Positions 15,839 through 24,332 of a stretch of DNA of 33,620 bases are shown here, piece by piece (positions within the stretch are counted from its first letter, which is position 1; the number at the start of each line of letters is the position of its first letter). Under the pieces are notes generated by a model that was not told the origin of the DNA, made no database searches, and saw nothing but the letters and a program-made list of their open reading frames with translations. The DNA is taken from the NCBI GenBank assembly GCA_910585485.1, contig CAJUEZ010000020.1:1-33620 (forward strand), given 5' to 3'. This DNA comes from an uncultured Clostridia bacterium. GTDB taxonomy: Bacteria > Bacillota > Clostridia > UBA1381. Position numbers and translations under genes: made by a program.

Positions 15839-16186
15839 ATGAATGTAAAAGAAAAAGTAGAGATTATAAAAAACGCTCTTGACGATAAAAAGGCATCAAA
15901 TATTGAAGCTATCGACGTGGCGGAGCAGACCTCACTTGCCGAGTATTTTGTAATCGCTTCGTGTCAGTCTACTGTTCAGGTAAGAGCCTGCGTTGACGAG
16001 GTTGAGGAAAAGATGGAGGAAGCAGGATTTATGGTAAACCATAAGGAGGGCTACCGCGGAGGCAACTGGATACTAATGGATTACGGTGATGTTGTTGTGC
16101 ATGTAATGCAGCAGGAAATACGTGAGTTTTATGCAATAGAACGACTATGGGATGACGCCGGTCAGACCGCCGATGATGGAGAATAA
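15839..16186 (+). CDS. rsfS: Ribosome silencing factor RsfS (YbeB/Iojap family)
   Basis: RsfS binds L14 on the 50S subunit and blocks joining to 30S when nutrients are low. The 115-residue protein has the complete family sequence: EAIDVAEQTSLAEYFVIASC, then GNWILMDYGDVVVHVMQ and EIREFYAIERLW. An AGAGGGA-type site precedes the ATG, 17 bp after yqeK. The neighbourhood nadD-yqeK-rsfS is the standard one. Confidence 0.96.
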   Translation: MNVKEKVEIIKNALDDKKASNIEAIDVAEQTSLAEYFVIASCQSTVQVRACVDEVEEKMEEAGFMVNHKEGYRGGNWILMDYGDVVVHVMQQEIREFYAIERLWDDAGQTADDGE

Positions 16187-16233
16187 TTTATCAGTTAAAT
16201 AAATAAAAACAGTTAAAAGGAGTCAATATACCA

Positions 16234-18645
16234 ATGGAAAATTACAATTTTAAAGACATAGAGAAAAAATGGCAGGACAAATGGGAGGAAAAAGGAGCAT
16301 TTCATGCGGAAAACGAGAGCAGTAAGCCGAAGTATTTCGCTATGATTGAATTTCCTTATCCCTCGGGCGCGGGACTTCATGTAGGACACCCCAGAAGCTA
16401 TACCGCGCTTGATATTATTGCGCGCAAGCGTCGTATGGAGGGATATAATGTATTGTATCCGATAGGCTATGACGCATTCGGACTGCCTACCGAGAATTTT
16501 GCGATAAAGAATAAGGTTCACCCAAAAATTGTGACGGAACAGAATATTGCGAACTTTACGCGTCAGCTTAAAATGCTCGGATTTTCTTTCGATTGGTCAC
16601 GCTGTATAAACACAACCGACCCGAACTATTACAAATGGACGCAGTGGATATTCTTACAGCTATTTAAGCGCGGACTTGCCTATAAGCAGGAAATGCCGAT
16701 AAATTGGTGTACGGGCTGTAAGGTTGGTCTTTCAAATGAAGAGGTTGTAAACGGAGTGTGCGAGAGATGCGGAAGCGAGGTTGTGCAGAAGCGCAAGAGC
16801 CAATGGATGCTCAAAATTACCGAGTACGCTCAGCGTTTGATTGATGACCTTGACGACGTTAACTATCTTGAAAAAATAAAGACACAGCAAAAGAATTGGA
16901 TTGGACGAAGTGAGGGCGCGGAGGTTAAATTTCAGCTTTCGACAGGCGATGAAATGATTGTATACACAACCCGTGCCGATACGCTTTTCGGAGCAACCTA
17001 TACGGTTATGTCACCCGAGCATGAACTTATCGAAAAAATGAAAGACCATATCACAAACTACGATGAGGTGCTTAAATATAAGGCTGAGGCGGCTAAAAAA
17101 TCTGAATTTGAGCGTACAGAACTGGCAAAGGATAAGACGGGAGTTAAATTAGAGGGAATTTACGCGGTAAATCCCGCAAACGGCGCAAAACTTCCCGTAT
17201 TCATTTCGGATTACGTGCTTGTAACCTACGGAACAGGCGCTATTATGGCAGTTCCCGCGCATGACAGTCGTGACTGGGATTTCGCAAAGAAATTTAATCT
17301 CCCGATTATCGAGGTTGTTTCGGGCGGAAAGAATGTTCAGGAGGAGGCTTATACCGATGTTTACAAGGGTAATATGGTAAATTCGGAGTTTCTGAACGGT
17401 ATGCCTGTCAAGGAAGCGATTCCGGTAATGATAGATTGGCTTGAAAAACAGGGACTCGGCAAGCGAAAGGTTAACTTCAAGCTTAGAGATTGGGTATTCT
17501 CGCGTCAGCGTTATTGGGGAGAGCCTATTCCGTTGGTACACTGTGATAAGTGCGGATGGGTACCGATTCCCGAAAGCGAACTTCCGCTTGAATTGCCTGA
17601 AATAGATACGTTTGAGCCGGGCGAGAACGGCGAAAGCCCGCTTGCAAAGGCATATGATTGGATAGAAACCACATGTCCGCACTGCGGCGGAAAGGCTCAG
17701 CGCGAAACCGATACAATGCCTCAGTGGGCAGGTTCAAGCTGGTATTTCCTTCGATATATGGACCCGCATAACAATGACGCGCTCGCGTCAAAGGAGGCGC
17801 TTGAATACTGGTCACCCGTTGACTGGTACAACGGCGGTATGGAGCATACAACGCTTCACCTTTTGTATTCGCGTTTCTGGCACAAGTTCCTTTATGACAT
17901 CGGCGTAGTGCCGACGAAGGAGCCGTATATGAAACGTACATCACACGGTATGATTTTGGGTGAAAACAATGAGAAGATGTCCAAATCGCGCGGAAACGTA
18001 GTGAATCCCGATGATGTTGTAAACGAATTTGGCGCGGACGCGTTCAGAACATATGAAATGTTTATCGGCGCGTTTGACCAATCGACTCCGTGGTCACAGC
18101 AGGGACTAAAGGGATGTTACAAATTCCTTGAAAGAGTATGGAACTTGCAGTCTATTGTGACGGAGGAAAAGGGTTACAGCGCGGATTTGGAAAAGAATGT
18201 ACACAAAACAATTAAGAAGGTCAGCGATGATTTTGAACGTATGAAGTTTAATACCGCGATTGCGGCTATGATGAGCCTTGTTAATGACTTTTCAAAAAAA
18301 GGCTCTGTAACGTATGACGAGTATATGACGCTTATAACGCTTCTGAATCCTGTCGCTCCTCATATGACGGAGGAACTGTGGCATATTTACGGTAACGAGG
18401 GACTTCTGTCACTTCAGCCGTGGATTAAATATGACGAGGAAAAGACGGTTGACGATGAAATTGAAATCGTTGTGCAGATAAACGGTAAGATTAAGGATAA
18501 ACTTATGATACCTGCCGGACTGGATAAGGACGGAACTCAGGAGGCGGCAATGAATACTGATAAGATTAAGGCTCTTATTGACGGAAAAACTGTTGTCAAG
18601 GTTATTGCCGTTCCCGGTAAGTTAGTAAATATAGTTGTAAAGTAA
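16234..18645 (+). CDS. leuS: Leucyl-tRNA synthetase
   Basis: An 803-residue class I synthetase that charges tRNA-Leu. The HIGH-type motif is HVGH (residues 49-52), and KMSKS is at 581-585. The CP1 editing domain shows the threonine-rich YTTRADTLFGATYTVM and the GTGAIMAVPAHDSRD segment, where the conserved aspartate enables hydrolysis of mischarged tRNA. Cysteine pairs CTGCKVG and CERCG, and later CDKCGW and CPHCGG, suggest zinc binding. A GGAG site lies a little far upstream (about 10-12 bases). It is the last gene of the yhbY operon. There is no T-box leader in the 47 bp before it, although many Clostridia synthetase genes have one. A tRNA-Leu gene lies at 31.5 kb of this window. Confidence 0.97.
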   Translation: MENYNFKDIEKKWQDKWEEKGAFHAENESSKPKYFAMIEFPYPSGAGLHVGHPRSYTALDIIARKRRMEGYNVLYPIGYDAFGLPTENFAIKNKVHPKIVTEQNIANFTRQLKMLGFSFDWSRCINTTDPNYYKWTQWIFLQLFKRGLAYKQEMPINWCTGCKVGLSNEEVVNGVCERCGSEVVQKRKSQWMLKITEYAQRLIDDLDDVNYLEKIKTQQKNWIGRSEGAEVKFQLSTGDEMIVYTTRADTLFGATYTVMSPEHELIEKMKDHITNYDEVLKYKAEAAKKSEFERTELAKDKTGVKLEGIYAVNPANGAKLPVFISDYVLVTYGTGAIMAVPAHDSRDWDFAKKFNLPIIEVVSGGKNVQEEAYTDVYKGNMVNSEFLNGMPVKEAIPVMIDWLEKQGLGKRKVNFKLRDWVFSRQRYWGEPIPLVHCDKCGWVPIPESELPLELPEIDTFEPGENGESPLAKAYDWIETTCPHCGGKAQRETDTMPQWAGSSWYFLRYMDPHNNDALASKEALEYWSPVDWYNGGMEHTTLHLLYSRFWHKFLYDIGVVPTKEPYMKRTSHGMILGENNEKMSKSRGNVVNPDDVVNEFGADAFRTYEMFIGAFDQSTPWSQQGLKGCYKFLERVWNLQSIVTEEKGYSADLEKNVHKTIKKVSDDFERMKFNTAIAAMMSLVNDFSKKGSVTYDEYMTLITLLNPVAPHMTEELWHIYGNEGLLSLQPWIKYDEEKTVDDEIEIVVQINGKIKDKLMIPAGLDKDGTQEAAMNTDKIKALIDGKTVVKVIAVPGKLVNIVVK

Positions 18646-18660
18646 ATTTAGAAATTAAAA

Positions 18661-18695
18661 ATACACCTATGATTAAATTTCATAGGTGTATTTTT
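18661..18695. terminator. Bidirectional terminator between leuS and the DUF2264 gene
   Basis: A perfect 12-bp stem, ATACACCTATGA (18661-18672) with TCATAGGTGTAT (18680-18691), has T residues on the plus side and A residues just before it, so it can end both convergent transcripts. Confidence 0.92.
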
Positions 18696-18696
18696 A

Positions 18697-20748
18697 TTAT
18701 AGCTGCAGACAACCTTCTATTTCATCAAAGCATATGATTTTTTCGTTTCCGTTTTTCAGCCGTATTGTTACAGGACCGTAGCCGCCGCACTTTTCTTTGT
18801 CTGTATACAGTATTTTTTCTATCGGAAAAATTTCATCTTCTGAAAAGTCTTCGTGCGATTCTTTTGTTATAACCTGTGAAACCAAAATGAGTTTATCATA
18901 GCAGTACTGCTTATGACGCGCGGTTTTCGCATAGACAATAATAGATTTTTCCGAGTCGGGATTTGTGCCGGCACCGTGTATTATATCAATGTCATCCCAC
19001 CCGTCATAAATAGTCATAGCGAGTTGTTTTTCCTGTCCTGTATGGTCGTGTCCCTTCAAAATGACTGCTTTTGCGCTTTCTTTGCTTTTTTGAATAATTT
19101 CCGTGCCGTTATCACTGAAACCGTACGCGCCGAGCGTAAGCGTTATCGGAGCGCGGAAAAGTCTGAGTTTATCGGCGCGGATAATTCCGTATTCAACAGG
19201 GAAGTCGGCAAGGTTTACCGCCTGACGCCAATGTGTTTCGCAGTCAAGTCGATAATCAAAAAACTGTCGGCGGTAAAGCACGCCTTTTCTGATTCCGTGC
19301 CAAAAGGTTACATTGCATTTTTGCGGCTTTTCACCGTCATTTGCAAGCACATATTGCATTGACTCTACCTCATCCGACGGTTTAGCCTCCCACGGGTACT
19401 TGCTGTTATACGTGAGTTTTGCATAATTCCACATACCATGCTCGTCACCGCAGTTTTTAACGACTTTACCGGTTCTTAAAATTGTTTCACCGTTTGCGTT
19501 ATGATTTGTCAAGCACAGCGCGGGGCCGTTAAGCACTGTTTCCTTAACTTCTTTTCCTTTGAGTTTATCCCATGAGCCGTTATTTTCTTTTGCGGTCCAA
19601 AACGGATGATTTTCAGGAAAGTGCAGACATAAAAATGCCTTGCCGAGCCAATATGCTGATTCAGTGCAGGAATATCCCTGAATAAGCGGTGTAAACTGTC
19701 CATAAAAACCCATGGTTGGAATCCCGTTATTCAAAAAATCGTCACGCGTGAAAAATTGCAAAAGCGAGCCTGACGCTATGCGCCGGGCAAGTCCGGCATT
19801 CGCGGCAGGATTTTTTAGTATAAAGTTTTCAGAGAGCGGACTTGTAGCGGCGCTGCGGTATACGCAGCTTCGTCCCCACATCATTGTAAAACCGTCTCTG
19901 TCGAAAAAGTCGGGGTAGGTTTCCATCAGCTTATTCGCATTCTTTTCAAATTGCTCCGCAATATACGGCTCGTGACTATAGCCGTACCAGGCATTCCAAA
20001 TCGGCGCGTACACATTGAATGCCCAACAGGAATAGTAGTCAAACGACTGTCCGTCACGATACCAACCGTCACCCGCGTAGTAGCCGAGTATTGCCTGAGC
20101 GTGGGAGAGCATTATTTCATTGTCTGTTTTATACCCCTCTTTGTGAAGAAATGCCATATCAAGCATATTGAAAAGACGCCAATTCTGAGGAACGGTGCTT
20201 GCATGCGCATAGCTTGTCAGAAACTTAGCGATAATATCTTTTTCCGCTTTGGCATATCTGTCCCATATTTCCTCGTGGCATATATCAAGGCATATAACAA
20301 GAGCGCAGGTTTCAACAGTCTGCTGAAATGCGCGGTATGGATTTTTGTTACCGTCAAGTTCCTGCAAATCTTCATAGTATCCGACAAAATTGCTGTCACC
20401 CCTTGTGCATGTGCGCAGTATTTGTTTTGAATAGTATTCTCGCAGATTGAAACCGCATATTTCTGCTTCGGGGTCAATGTGTATAAGTGGCGCGGCGATG
20501 AACAATGAGCGCGCCAAGCCTTCAAACATCTGTGCCATTTCTTCAAGCTTTAATTGATTGCCGGAGGCATTTTTATGCGGATATGTTACATCTGTTTCAG
20601 TGCGCGGAAGGATAACGGGGGCAGTATCTGACGGTATATTTCGGAATATGCCTTCCAAAAGATATTTTCCCGCCTCAATCCAACTTTCACGCGTAAGTCC
20701 TGTGTAAGGACTAAGCTCAAAATCAAGCGCTGTCGGTTTGTATGTCAT
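18697..20748 (-). CDS. DUF2264 domain protein, probably glycan-active
   Basis: This 683-residue protein is of the DUF2264 type: an N-terminal alpha-helical toroid-like region with RESWIEAGKYLLEGIF and DGWYRDGQSFDYYSCWAFN, then a C-terminal beta-rich part. There is no signal peptide, so it acts in the cytoplasm. Proteins of this family commonly sit beside GH88/GH105 genes. I recall that some have been assigned beta-glucuronidase activity (GH154), but I cannot verify that here. ATG 20748 is chosen because its AGGAGG lies at 20755-20760, overlapping the end of the GH88 gene; the upstream in-frame ATG 20766 would sit in front of that site. It is the second gene of the unit and is presumably translationally coupled to GH88. 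Confidence 0.8.
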   Translation of the reverse strand: MTYKPTALDFELSPYTGLTRESWIEAGKYLLEGIFRNIPSDTAPVILPRTETDVTYPHKNASGNQLKLEEMAQMFEGLARSLFIAAPLIHIDPEAEICGFNLREYYSKQILRTCTRGDSNFVGYYEDLQELDGNKNPYRAFQQTVETCALVICLDICHEEIWDRYAKAEKDIIAKFLTSYAHASTVPQNWRLFNMLDMAFLHKEGYKTDNEIMLSHAQAILGYYAGDGWYRDGQSFDYYSCWAFNVYAPIWNAWYGYSHEPYIAEQFEKNANKLMETYPDFFDRDGFTMMWGRSCVYRSAATSPLSENFILKNPAANAGLARRIASGSLLQFFTRDDFLNNGIPTMGFYGQFTPLIQGYSCTESAYWLGKAFLCLHFPENHPFWTAKENNGSWDKLKGKEVKETVLNGPALCLTNHNANGETILRTGKVVKNCGDEHGMWNYAKLTYNSKYPWEAKPSDEVESMQYVLANDGEKPQKCNVTFWHGIRKGVLYRRQFFDYRLDCETHWRQAVNLADFPVEYGIIRADKLRLFRAPITLTLGAYGFSDNGTEIIQKSKESAKAVILKGHDHTGQEKQLAMTIYDGWDDIDIIHGAGTNPDSEKSIIVYAKTARHKQYCYDKLILVSQVITKESHEDFSEDEIFPIEKILYTDKEKCGGYGPVTIRLKNGNEKIICFDEIEGCLQL

Positions 20749-20759
20749 TTTAATTCCTC

Positions 20760-21875
20760 CTACCAAATGAGAAAGTCTTTATTTAAAATTCTTAAGATAG
20801 CTTCCGTGAAGAAATAATCACCGTAAATGATTTTTTCATGGTGCTTTTCCGCGTGGTAACTTACACTGCCTCCGTCCACTATTCCGTCTGTATGGATGTC
20901 GTAATCACACCAATTCTTATCGATTGCTTCGATTAATTTCTTCGCGTTTTCAATGTACAGCGTTTTTTCGGTATCGTCTGTGTGCTCTGCAATTTCAAGA
21001 AGTCCGCAGGCGGAGATTGCGCCCGCTGTAGTGTCAAAATACACAGGCTCGTCTGGAGCGCGGAAATCGGCAAGAGGCACATAGTCTGTAAGCAACGCGT
21101 TTGATATAAAATATGATGCCGCGCGTTTTGCCGCGTCAAGATAACGAGTTTCGCCTGTATGTCTGTAGGAAAGAGCATAGCCGTAGACAGCCCAAGCCTG
21201 TCCGCGTGACCATGAGGAACCGCTCGCATAGCCTTGTCCGCCGGGGTTCGCGATAAATTCGCCTGTGTTTGTGTCAAAAACAATCTGATGATTTGATGAG
21301 CCGTCACTTCTGAGCATATATTTAAGCATTGTATCAGCGTGACATATTGCTATATATTTAAAACGATTGTCACCTGTTATTTCCGAGGCGAGATACAAAA
21401 GCGGAAGATTCATCATCGTGTCAATAATCGCGCCGCCTGCTGTGTCGTAGCCTTTCATCCACTGTCCGTCCCACGCGCGTATAATTTCAAGGTTGGGATT
21501 ATATCGTCCGGCAAGCGTTGTCGCGGCATGAAGAAGTCGGCGCTCGGAACGTTTATTTTGTGTCAGACGGTAGTTTGCGCCCGCGGTATGAAGCCACAAA
21601 AAGCCTGCGTCATGGTCAATGTTTTCAAATCCGTCAAGCGCGGCATCAAGTCGCTTTTCAGAACTTTCGGCAGTTTTTTTAAATAATTCATCGCCTGTCG
21701 CGTGATATAACTGCCACAGCATACCCGCCCAAAAGCCGTTTGTCCACCAATAAATACTTTCCGCGTCGGTGTAATGTCCCGTTTCGTCGGGTATATACGG
21801 AATCGCATAGCCCAAACGCTCGGCTTCGGCGGAGACCTTGTTGATAATTTTTGTCAAAACTTCGTTTGCGTTCAT
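20760..21875 (-). CDS. GH88 unsaturated glucuronyl hydrolase
   Basis: A 371-residue cytoplasmic (alpha/alpha)6-barrel hydrolase that removes the 4,5-unsaturated uronic acid left at the end of oligosaccharides by polysaccharide lyases. Family landmarks are WWTNGFWAGMLW, DHDAGFLW with Asp89, GGAIIDTMMNLPLLYLASE with Asp152, and SGSSWSRGQAWAVYGYA. Asp89 and Asp152 fall where the two catalytic aspartates of Bacillus UGL (88 and 149) are expected. GH105 is the main alternative, but the sequence fits GH88 better. There is no signal peptide. AGGAGG precedes the ATG. It is the first gene of a two-gene unit with DUF2264, which suggests a shared uronate-containing substrate. No lyase is encoded in the window. 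Confidence 0.9.
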   Translation of the reverse strand: MNANEVLTKIINKVSAEAERLGYAIPYIPDETGHYTDAESIYWWTNGFWAGMLWQLYHATGDELFKKTAESSEKRLDAALDGFENIDHDAGFLWLHTAGANYRLTQNKRSERRLLHAATTLAGRYNPNLEIIRAWDGQWMKGYDTAGGAIIDTMMNLPLLYLASEITGDNRFKYIAICHADTMLKYMLRSDGSSNHQIVFDTNTGEFIANPGGQGYASGSSWSRGQAWAVYGYALSYRHTGETRYLDAAKRAASYFISNALLTDYVPLADFRAPDEPVYFDTTAGAISACGLLEIAEHTDDTEKTLYIENAKKLIEAIDKNWCDYDIHTDGIVDGGSVSYHAEKHHEKIIYGDYFFTEAILRILNKDFLIW

Positions 21876-21907
21876 AAATCTTCCTCCTTGAAAGTCGCTA
21901 TATTTGT

Positions 21908-21947
21908 AGTATACTCCTGATAATTGATTACGTCAAGAATTTATCAG
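21908..21947 (-). promoter_or_regulatory. Promoter of GH88-DUF2264 with an operator-like dyad over the -35 box
   Basis: On the minus strand TTGACG (21931-21936) and TATACT (21908-21913) are 17 bp apart. CTGATAA (21917-21923) and TTATCAG (21941-21947) form a perfect 7-bp inverted repeat that brackets the -35 box, the arrangement of a repressor site. A third copy, TTATCAG, occurs at 22030-22036 in the leader of the divergent permease gene. Confidence 0.6.
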
Positions 21948-21984
21948 ATAATAAACAATTAAGTTTCATATGCTTATATCATAC

Positions 21985-22013
21985 TTGACTAAATAAAGCG
22001 TTTTTGTTAAACT
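21985..22013 (+). promoter_or_regulatory. Putative promoter of the AEC permease gene
   Basis: TTGACT (21985-21990) and TAAACT (22008-22013) are 17 bp apart, with the start codon about 50 bases beyond. The leader contains a TTATCAG copy at 22030-22036. Confidence 0.55.
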
Positions 22014-22063
22014 TGAAACAAAGAATAATTTATCAGAAAAAATATTGTGACAGGTGGGGAAGT

Positions 22064-23011
22064 ATGGATAGTTTGATTTACAGTTTAAATGCTACGGTTC
22101 CGGTGTTTTTAGTAATAGTGGCAGGGTATATACTTAAGCGAGTGGGCATGTTAAACGATGTTTTTGTGAAATGCGCGAACAAGTTCAATTTTAATGTGAC
22201 GCTTCCCGCTTTGCTGTTTGCGGATTTGTCGGCAACTGATATAATTGGAGATTTCGATTTAAAATATATTTTGTTCTGCGCGGTTGTAACAGTCGCCGCG
22301 TTTTTATTGCTGTGGGTCGGCGCGAGGATTTTCTTGAAGAACAGAACTCTTATAGGTGAATTTGTTCAGGCGGCATACCGTTCAAGCGCCGCGGTTTTAG
22401 GTGTCGCTTTTATTCAAAATATTTATGGTGACAGCGGTATGGCGCCTGTTATGATAATCGGATGTGTGCCGCTTTTCAATATTTTTGCTGTGCTTGTGCT
22501 GACATTTGAAGGCGGTGAAGGTAAAAGCGGTATGGAGCATATCAGAAAATCGCTCATAAATATTGTGAAAAATCCGATTATTATTGCGATTGCCTGCGGT
22601 GTGGCAGTATCGCTGTTACGTATTAATTTTCCTGAGATTATAGATAAAACTCTGTTGTCATTTGCAAAAATGGCATCTCCTTTGGCATTGATAGCAATCG
22701 GCGCGGGATTTGAGGGAAAGAAAGCGGTTTCAAAAATAAAAACGTCTGCCGTTGCCGCAGCGGTGAAGCTTATAGCGCTTCCGGCAATATTTATTCCGAT
22801 AGCGGTAAAAATGGGTTTTCGTGATCAGGCACTCGTCGCGCTTATAATAATGCTCGGCTCGCCTACAACACCTTCGAGTTATATTATGGCGAAAAATATG
22901 GGGCACGAGGGCGTGCTTACATCAAGCACTGTTGTTATGACAACGCTGTTTTCATCGCTTACGCTTACATTTTGGATTTTCATTGCAAGATATTTTGGGT
23001 TGATTGCGTAA
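22064..23011 (+). CDS. AEC-family (auxin efflux carrier-like) permease
   Basis: A 315-residue integral membrane protein of the AEC family, which in bacteria includes malate, malonate and other organic-acid carriers. About ten membrane segments can be seen. The first half begins with NATVPVFLVIVAGYILKRVG and NVTLPALLFADL, and the second half has the pseudo-repeat ASPLALIAIGAGFEG, then MLGSPTTPSSYIMAKNMG near residues 265-282, all typical. Substrate cannot be told. ATG 22064 follows GGTGGGG by about 5 bases; the frame is open further upstream, but that part precedes the predicted transcription start. It is divergent from the GH88 unit and shares a TTATCAG site with it, so co-regulation is possible. 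Confidence 0.87.
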   Translation: MDSLIYSLNATVPVFLVIVAGYILKRVGMLNDVFVKCANKFNFNVTLPALLFADLSATDIIGDFDLKYILFCAVVTVAAFLLLWVGARIFLKNRTLIGEFVQAAYRSSAAVLGVAFIQNIYGDSGMAPVMIIGCVPLFNIFAVLVLTFEGGEGKSGMEHIRKSLINIVKNPIIIAIACGVAVSLLRINFPEIIDKTLLSFAKMASPLALIAIGAGFEGKKAVSKIKTSAVAAAVKLIALPAIFIPIAVKMGFRDQALVALIIMLGSPTTPSSYIMAKNMGHEGVLTSSTVVMTTLFSSLTLTFWIFIARYFGLIA

Positions 23012-23035
23012 ATTATTTTATAAAGGCGGTTTTTC

Positions 23036-23061
23036 GGACTGTTTTAACAGTCCTTTTTTCT
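23036..23061 (+). terminator. Intrinsic terminator after the AEC permease
   Basis: GGACTG (23036-23041) pairs with CAGTCC (23048-23053) around TTTTAA, followed by six T residues and a further T-rich stretch. Confidence 0.87.
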
Positions 23062-23067
23062 TTTTAC

Positions 23068-23096
23068 TTGCAAAAAATTCCTATATGTAGTACAAT
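23068..23096 (+). promoter_or_regulatory. Promoter of the nucleotide pyrophosphatase gene
   Basis: TTGCAA (23068-23073) and TACAAT (23091-23096) have a 17-bp spacer and lie just past the preceding terminator, 38 bases before the start codon. Confidence 0.65.
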
Positions 23097-23133
23097 AGAC
23101 GAAGAAATAATTTTATATACGGAGGCAATGTAT

Positions 23134-23724
23134 ATGAAGGTAATAGCCGCAACAAAAAACAACGGGAAAATTCGTGAAATGCGGGAGATTCTATCTCCGC
23201 TTGATATGGATATTGTATCACAGCAGGAAATCGGAATAAATATAGATGCCGAGGAAACAGGTGACACTTTTGAAAGGAATGCCCTGATAAAGGCGAGAGC
23301 GGTGGCAATGATATGCGATTATCCGATATTGGCGGATGACTCCGGAATATGCGTAGATGCGCTTAACGGAGCGCCGGGTGTTCACAGCGCGAGATATGCC
23401 GGCGAAAACGCTACTGATACGGACAGAATCAACAAACTGCTGAGCGAGATGAAAAACAGTCAGGACAGAACCGCAAAATTTGTAACCGCTGTCGCGTTCA
23501 TCTTTCCTGACGGAACGGAGATAACCGCTTCGGGAGAAGTGAAAGGATATATAACAGAAGAACCGATGGGCGATAACGGATTTGGATATGACCCTGTGTT
23601 TTTTTCAACAGAACTTGGAAAAACATTCGCTCAAAGCAGTGATGATGAAAAAAACAGTGTAAGCCACAGAGGAAGAGCGCTGAAAAATCTCTATGACAAG
23701 CTAAAAAGCAGAGAGGAAGAATAA
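23134..23724 (+). CDS. rdgB: Non-canonical purine NTP pyrophosphatase (ITP/XTP), RdgB/HAM1 family
   Basis: A 196-residue enzyme that hydrolyses ITP, dITP and XTP to monophosphates and so keeps deaminated purines out of nucleic acids. Family motifs: ATKNNGKIREM at the N-terminus, ADDSGICVDALNGAPGVHSARYAG in the middle, GDNGFGYDPVFF, and SVSHRGRAL at the C-terminus. ATG 23134 is preferred over ATG 23128, because GGAGG ends 8 bases before the first and only 2 before the second. It is followed after 3 bp by the membrane protein gene, so the two are co-transcribed, probably on through nnr. Confidence 0.95.
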   Translation: MKVIAATKNNGKIREMREILSPLDMDIVSQQEIGINIDAEETGDTFERNALIKARAVAMICDYPILADDSGICVDALNGAPGVHSARYAGENATDTDRINKLLSEMKNSQDRTAKFVTAVAFIFPDGTEITASGEVKGYITEEPMGDNGFGYDPVFFSTELGKTFAQSSDDEKNSVSHRGRALKNLYDKLKSREEE

Positions 23725-23727
23725 GTA

Positions 23728-24294
23728 ATGTTAGAAGATATATATTTGGAATACATGATTAAAAAGAAAAGAAGCGGAAAACAGAATGCTATTGTGGCAT
23801 CCGTTATCGCTGCCGGAATAATATTAACAGCGGCAATGCTCACTTTGATATTTTATGTTGCAATGATGCTTATGGGGACAAAATTCGGTCAGTTCGCGTT
23901 TAGTATAGGCTTTGTTCTTATAGCGCTTATGTGGTATGGAGCGTACCTTTTGATAAGTATGCATAATATTGAGTATGAGTATATCCTTACAAACAGCGAA
24001 GTCGATATGGATAAAATCATGTCCAAGAAGGGCAGAAAACATATAGTAGGTTTCGATTTTAAAGATGTGACTGTATGCGCGAATATTGAGGATGATGAGC
24101 ATAACTATAATTATAAAAATGTGACTGTGGAAAAGACGTATGATCTTATCGGAGACAAGGCGCGCGGTGATATATATTTTGCGGATTTTATTGATAACGG
24201 AGTTAAAACAAGAGTCCTGTTTCAGCCGACTATGAAAATGATTACATTGGCAAAGAGATTCAACTCTAAAAATATTTTTGTAAAAGAAGACTAA
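23728..24294 (+). CDS. Small membrane protein of unknown function (DUF6106-like)
   Basis: The 188-residue product has a basic N-terminus (IKKKRSGKQ), two membrane helices at about residues 22-46 and 53-76, and a soluble C-terminal domain of about 110 residues beginning IEYEYILTNSEVDMDKI, predicted mixed alpha/beta. The last segment, ITLAKRFNSKNIFVKE, resembles the end of a family I know only as DUF6106 in Clostridia; this is from memory and uncertain. The form is reminiscent of membrane-bound PH-like domains. It lies between rdgB and nnr with short gaps, so it belongs to the same transcript. I assign no function. Confidence 0.75.
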   Translation: MLEDIYLEYMIKKKRSGKQNAIVASVIAAGIILTAAMLTLIFYVAMMLMGTKFGQFAFSIGFVLIALMWYGAYLLISMHNIEYEYILTNSEVDMDKIMSKKGRKHIVGFDFKDVTVCANIEDDEHNYNYKNVTVEKTYDLIGDKARGDIYFADFIDNGVKTRVLFQPTMKMITLAKRFNSKNIFVKED

Positions 24295-24332
24295 AGAACA
24301 GAGTTTTTTTGAAAGGAGTAATTGCTGTAATC

